Source: an uncultured Woeseiaceae bacterium (lineage in GTDB: Bacteria > Pseudomonadota > Gammaproteobacteria > Woeseiales > Woeseiaceae). From it: 7,902 nt of DNA. Location of the stretch: assembly GCA_947259435.1 (NCBI GenBank), contig CAMYMP010000090.1:1-7902 (forward strand). The letters run 5' to 3'. The notes beneath the pieces were generated by a model. That model saw nothing but the letters and a program-made list of their open reading frames with translations. It searched no databases and had not been told where the DNA came from. A program made the translations under genes and the position numbers. Shown here piece after piece: positions 6,082 through 7,902 of this stretch (its first letter is position 1; each line of letters opens with the position of its first letter).

Positions 6082-6836
6082 ACAAAGATCAGGCATTGCT
6101 CGCGTACGTAACGAGGCTTGGTGATAACGCCCTGATTCTCGGCCAACGCATGGTCGAACTGGTTGCCGCGTACCCGGAACTCGAAGAAGAACTCGCCAAC
6201 GCGAACTTTGCACTGGACTTCATCGGCCAGGCCCGGATGTTCTACACCTATGCCGGTGAACTCGAGGGCAAAGGCCGCGGCGAAGATGATTTTGCATTCC
6301 TGAGAGATGAGAACGAGTTCAGAAATTTCCTCTTGATCGAGCAGCCCCACGCGCATTTCGGCGATTCGATCACGAAGCTCGTATTATTCGAGTCGTTCTA
6401 TCTGCTGTTGCTCGAGGCGCTGACTCGGTGTGCAAATAAGCGCGTCGTCGAGATCGCCGCGCGTGCCGAGAAGGAGATTCGCTACCACCTGCGCCACAAC
6501 ACCCAGTGGTTTGTGCGACTGGGCGACGGCACTGATGAAAGCCATGAGCGAGTGCAGGACTCGCTCGACAATCTCTGGCCTTACACAGGCGAAATGTTCG
6601 CAGCCGATGAGATCGACCAGATCTTCGCCGCGTCGTTCAGCGGTCCGGATCTCGCTGCGATTCACGATCAGTGGATGACGAACCTGACGGCGATCATTGG
6701 CGAAGCGACGTTGGCAAAACCGGCAGACGGCTGGATGGCGTCCGGCGGCAAACAGGGCCGCCACAGCGAACATCTCGGTTACATGATTGCCGAGATGCAG
6801 TATCTGCAGCGAAAACATCCGGGGGCGACTTGGTAG
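6078..6836 (+). CDS. paaC: PaaC: phenylacetyl-CoA epoxidase structural subunit
   Basis: Ferritin-like structural partner of PaaA in the epoxygenase core; PaaC keeps the diiron-oxygenase fold but lacks the iron site. The protein has 252 residues (248 in E. coli). Recognisable segments are TRLGDNALILGQR (12-24), LDFIGQARMFYTYAGELEG (46-64), LLIEQPHAHF (85-94), EKEIRYHLRHNTQWF (131-145), and the C-terminal GGKQGRHSEHLG followed by MIAEMQYLQRKHPGATW. The start is GTG at 6078, overlapping the TGA of paaB by three bases, with GGAG at 6069-6072 as a well-spaced Shine-Dalgarno. Its 3' end overlaps the probable TTG start of paaD. The gene looks complete. Confidence 0.96.
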   Translation: MNKDQALLAYVTRLGDNALILGQRMVELVAAYPELEEELANANFALDFIGQARMFYTYAGELEGKGRGEDDFAFLRDENEFRNFLLIEQPHAHFGDSITKLVLFESFYLLLLEALTRCANKRVVEIAARAEKEIRYHLRHNTQWFVRLGDGTDESHERVQDSLDNLWPYTGEMFAADEIDQIFAASFSGPDLAAIHDQWMTNLTAIIGEATLAKPADGWMASGGKQGRHSEHLGYMIAEMQYLQRKHPGATW

Positions 6837-7321
6837 CTCCTGCAATCAGCCGTGAACAGGTACTTGACTGGCTGAGCGAAGTCCCTGATCCAGAGATTCC
6901 GGTGCTGACGATTGCCGACCTCGGCATCGTCCGCGGCGTAACGATCAACAGTGAGGTAATTGTCGAACTCACGCCGACGTATTCCGGCTGCCCCGCGACC
7001 GAAGTCATCGAGCAGAGCGTCATCGATACCCTGCACACTCACGGCGTCGAACGCGTCGCGATCAAGCGAGTCCTGTCGCCACCCTGGACGACGGACTGGA
7101 TATCAGACGAGGGTCGGATAAAGCTCAGAGAATACGGTATTGCGCCCCCCGAGCAGGGCGCGAGCAAACGCGCGTTGCTGCACGGCAACCGCGATATCGC
7201 CTGCCCGCGCTGCGACTCGACCGATACTTCGGTGGTCAGCGAGTTTGGCTCGACCGCGTGCAAAGCCTCGTACAAGTGCAACGCATGCCTGGAGCCGTTC
7301 GAATATTTCAAGTGCATCTGA
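6830..7321 (+). CDS. paaD: PaaD: DUF59-family assembly factor of the phenylacetyl-CoA epoxidase (TTG start)
   Basis: PaaD is a MIP18/DUF59-family protein believed to help mature the metal or Fe-S centres of the Paa epoxygenase. From TTG at 6830 it has 163 residues (165 in E. coli). The DUF59 domain spans about residues 10-85, with PDPEIPVLTIADLGIVR (19-35) and TPTYSGCPATE (48-58), including the conserved Cys54. The PaaD-specific tail is complete: PPWTTDW (84-90), LREYGIAPP (99-107), CPRC (Cys125, Cys128), ISEFGSTACK-like SEFGSTACK (137-145), and Cys150 and Cys153, ending in FEYFKCI. The four cysteines look like a metal-binding ribbon. No ATG or GTG lies in frame near the expected N-terminus. 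TTG, preceded by a GGGGGC run (6821-6825 region) and overlapping the paaC stop by seven bases, is the best start. The frame itself extends upstream inside paaC. Confidence 0.93.
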   Translation: MVAPAISREQVLDWLSEVPDPEIPVLTIADLGIVRGVTINSEVIVELTPTYSGCPATEVIEQSVIDTLHTHGVERVAIKRVLSPPWTTDWISDEGRIKLREYGIAPPEQGASKRALLHGNRDIACPRCDSTDTSVVSEFGSTACKASYKCNACLEPFEYFKCI

Positions 7322-7902
7322 ATGAAGCAGTTTCACCCATTGACGATTGAACGACTCGATCGCGAGACCAAAGATTCGGTCCGCATCGCGCTGGGCGTGC
7401 CCGATGAATTCGCGGACGAGTACGCGTTTCTTCCGGGCCAGCACCTGCCGTTTCAGATATCGGTCGATGGCAAAAAGCTGCGCCGCACCTACAGCATATG
7501 CTCGGCGCAGGGCGAAATGCCGCTGGAGATTGGCGTTCGCGTGCAACCCGGCGGACAGTTTTCGGAATTCGCCGCCAATGAGCTTGCCGTAGGCGATAAG
7601 CTGGACGCGATGCCGCCGTCCGGCCAGTTTCACGTAATCCTCGATGCGGCAAATGCGCACGACTACATCGAATTTGAGGCAGGCAGCGGCATTACACCGA
7701 TTCTGTCAATGATCAAGTCCGTGTTGCAACATGAGACGGAAAGTCGATTCCTGCTGTTTTATGGCAATCGCAAGCAGTCGACGACGATGTTCATCGAAGA
7801 TCTGTACGCACTGAAGAACCGGTATCCGGAACGCCTGCAGCTGCATTTCCTGTTCAGCCAGGAGGATCAGGAGTTTCCGGTCATGAGCGGGCGCCTGGAC
7901 GC
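7322..7902 (+). CDS. paaE: PaaE: phenylacetyl-CoA epoxidase reductase subunit (5' part, runs off the window)
   Basis: NAD(P)H-dependent flavin/iron-sulfur reductase that feeds electrons to the PaaA diiron site. The visible 193 residues cover the FAD-binding barrel and the start of the nucleotide-binding domain. PGQHL (38-42) and RRTYSIC (54-60) are the flavin-binding RxYS motif region, and AGSGITPILSM (120-130) is the pyridine-nucleotide loop. YGNRKQSTTMF (147-157) and RLQLHFLFSQE (171-181) are typical of PaaE. The C-terminal plant-type [2Fe-2S] ferredoxin domain is beyond the right edge, so it cannot be judged; a full protein would be about 355 residues. The ATG follows the paaD stop with no gap and has no strong Shine-Dalgarno, which points to translational coupling. 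Confidence 0.95.
   Translation, partial: MKQFHPLTIERLDRETKDSVRIALGVPDEFADEYAFLPGQHLPFQISVDGKKLRRTYSICSAQGEMPLEIGVRVQPGGQFSEFAANELAVGDKLDAMPPSGQFHVILDAANAHDYIEFEAGSGITPILSMIKSVLQHETESRFLLFYGNRKQSTTMFIEDLYALKNRYPERLQLHFLFSQEDQEFPVMSGRLD

Noticed and set aside
7103..7660. Minus-strand 185-codon open frame opposite paaD and paaE
   Set aside because: Antisense to well-conserved PaaD and PaaE sequence; shadow frame.
7664..7705. Acidic residues (IEFE) just before the AGSGITP loop of PaaE
   Set aside because: Slightly unlike the usual small or hydrophobic residues there, but the loop itself is intact and this may be normal variation.

Overview
The window holds most of a phenylacetate (PAA) catabolic locus from what looks like a proteobacterium, probably a gammaproteobacterium. 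This rests on moderately high GC, Shine-Dalgarno-led genes, and close resemblance of every PAA protein to remembered E. coli and beta/gammaproteobacterial homologues; it is an inference, not a taxonomic assignment. There are no RNA genes, CRISPR arrays, insertion sequences or phage genes that I can see.

Layout. Bases 1-564 are the 3' part of a gene for a cyclic-nucleotide-binding domain fused to a rhodanese domain. Bases 621-1190 encode a pyridoxamine-phosphate-oxidase-like flavoprotein. An 87-base convergent gap with an imperfect hairpin separates these from paaZ (minus strand, 3329-1278). An 83-base AT-rich divergent gap with operator-like repeats follows. Then, all on the plus strand, come paaX (repressor), paaI (thioesterase), an 82-base gap with a perfect 13-base palindrome, and a tightly packed paaA-paaB-paaC-paaD-paaE block. 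paaE runs off the right edge.

How the genes work together. Phenylacetyl-CoA is epoxidised on the ring by the PaaABCE monooxygenase, with PaaD assisting cofactor assembly and PaaE supplying electrons. After isomerisation to the oxepin (PaaG, not in the window), bifunctional PaaZ opens the ring and oxidises the aldehyde. PaaI removes CoA from dead-end hydroxyphenylacetyl-CoA intermediates. PaaX represses the pathway until phenylacetyl-CoA accumulates.

The main anomaly is in paaA, the catalytic oxygenase subunit. About 71 bases are missing right after the last diiron-ligand motif, which shifts the frame so that the 5' and 3' halves lie in different frames. All neighbouring genes look intact, so this is either a recent inactivating deletion or an assembly error. 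I found no wholly new system. The other points worth a look are an Arg-to-Cys change in the cyclic-nucleotide pocket of the first gene and a possible shared operator motif in the two PAA control regions.
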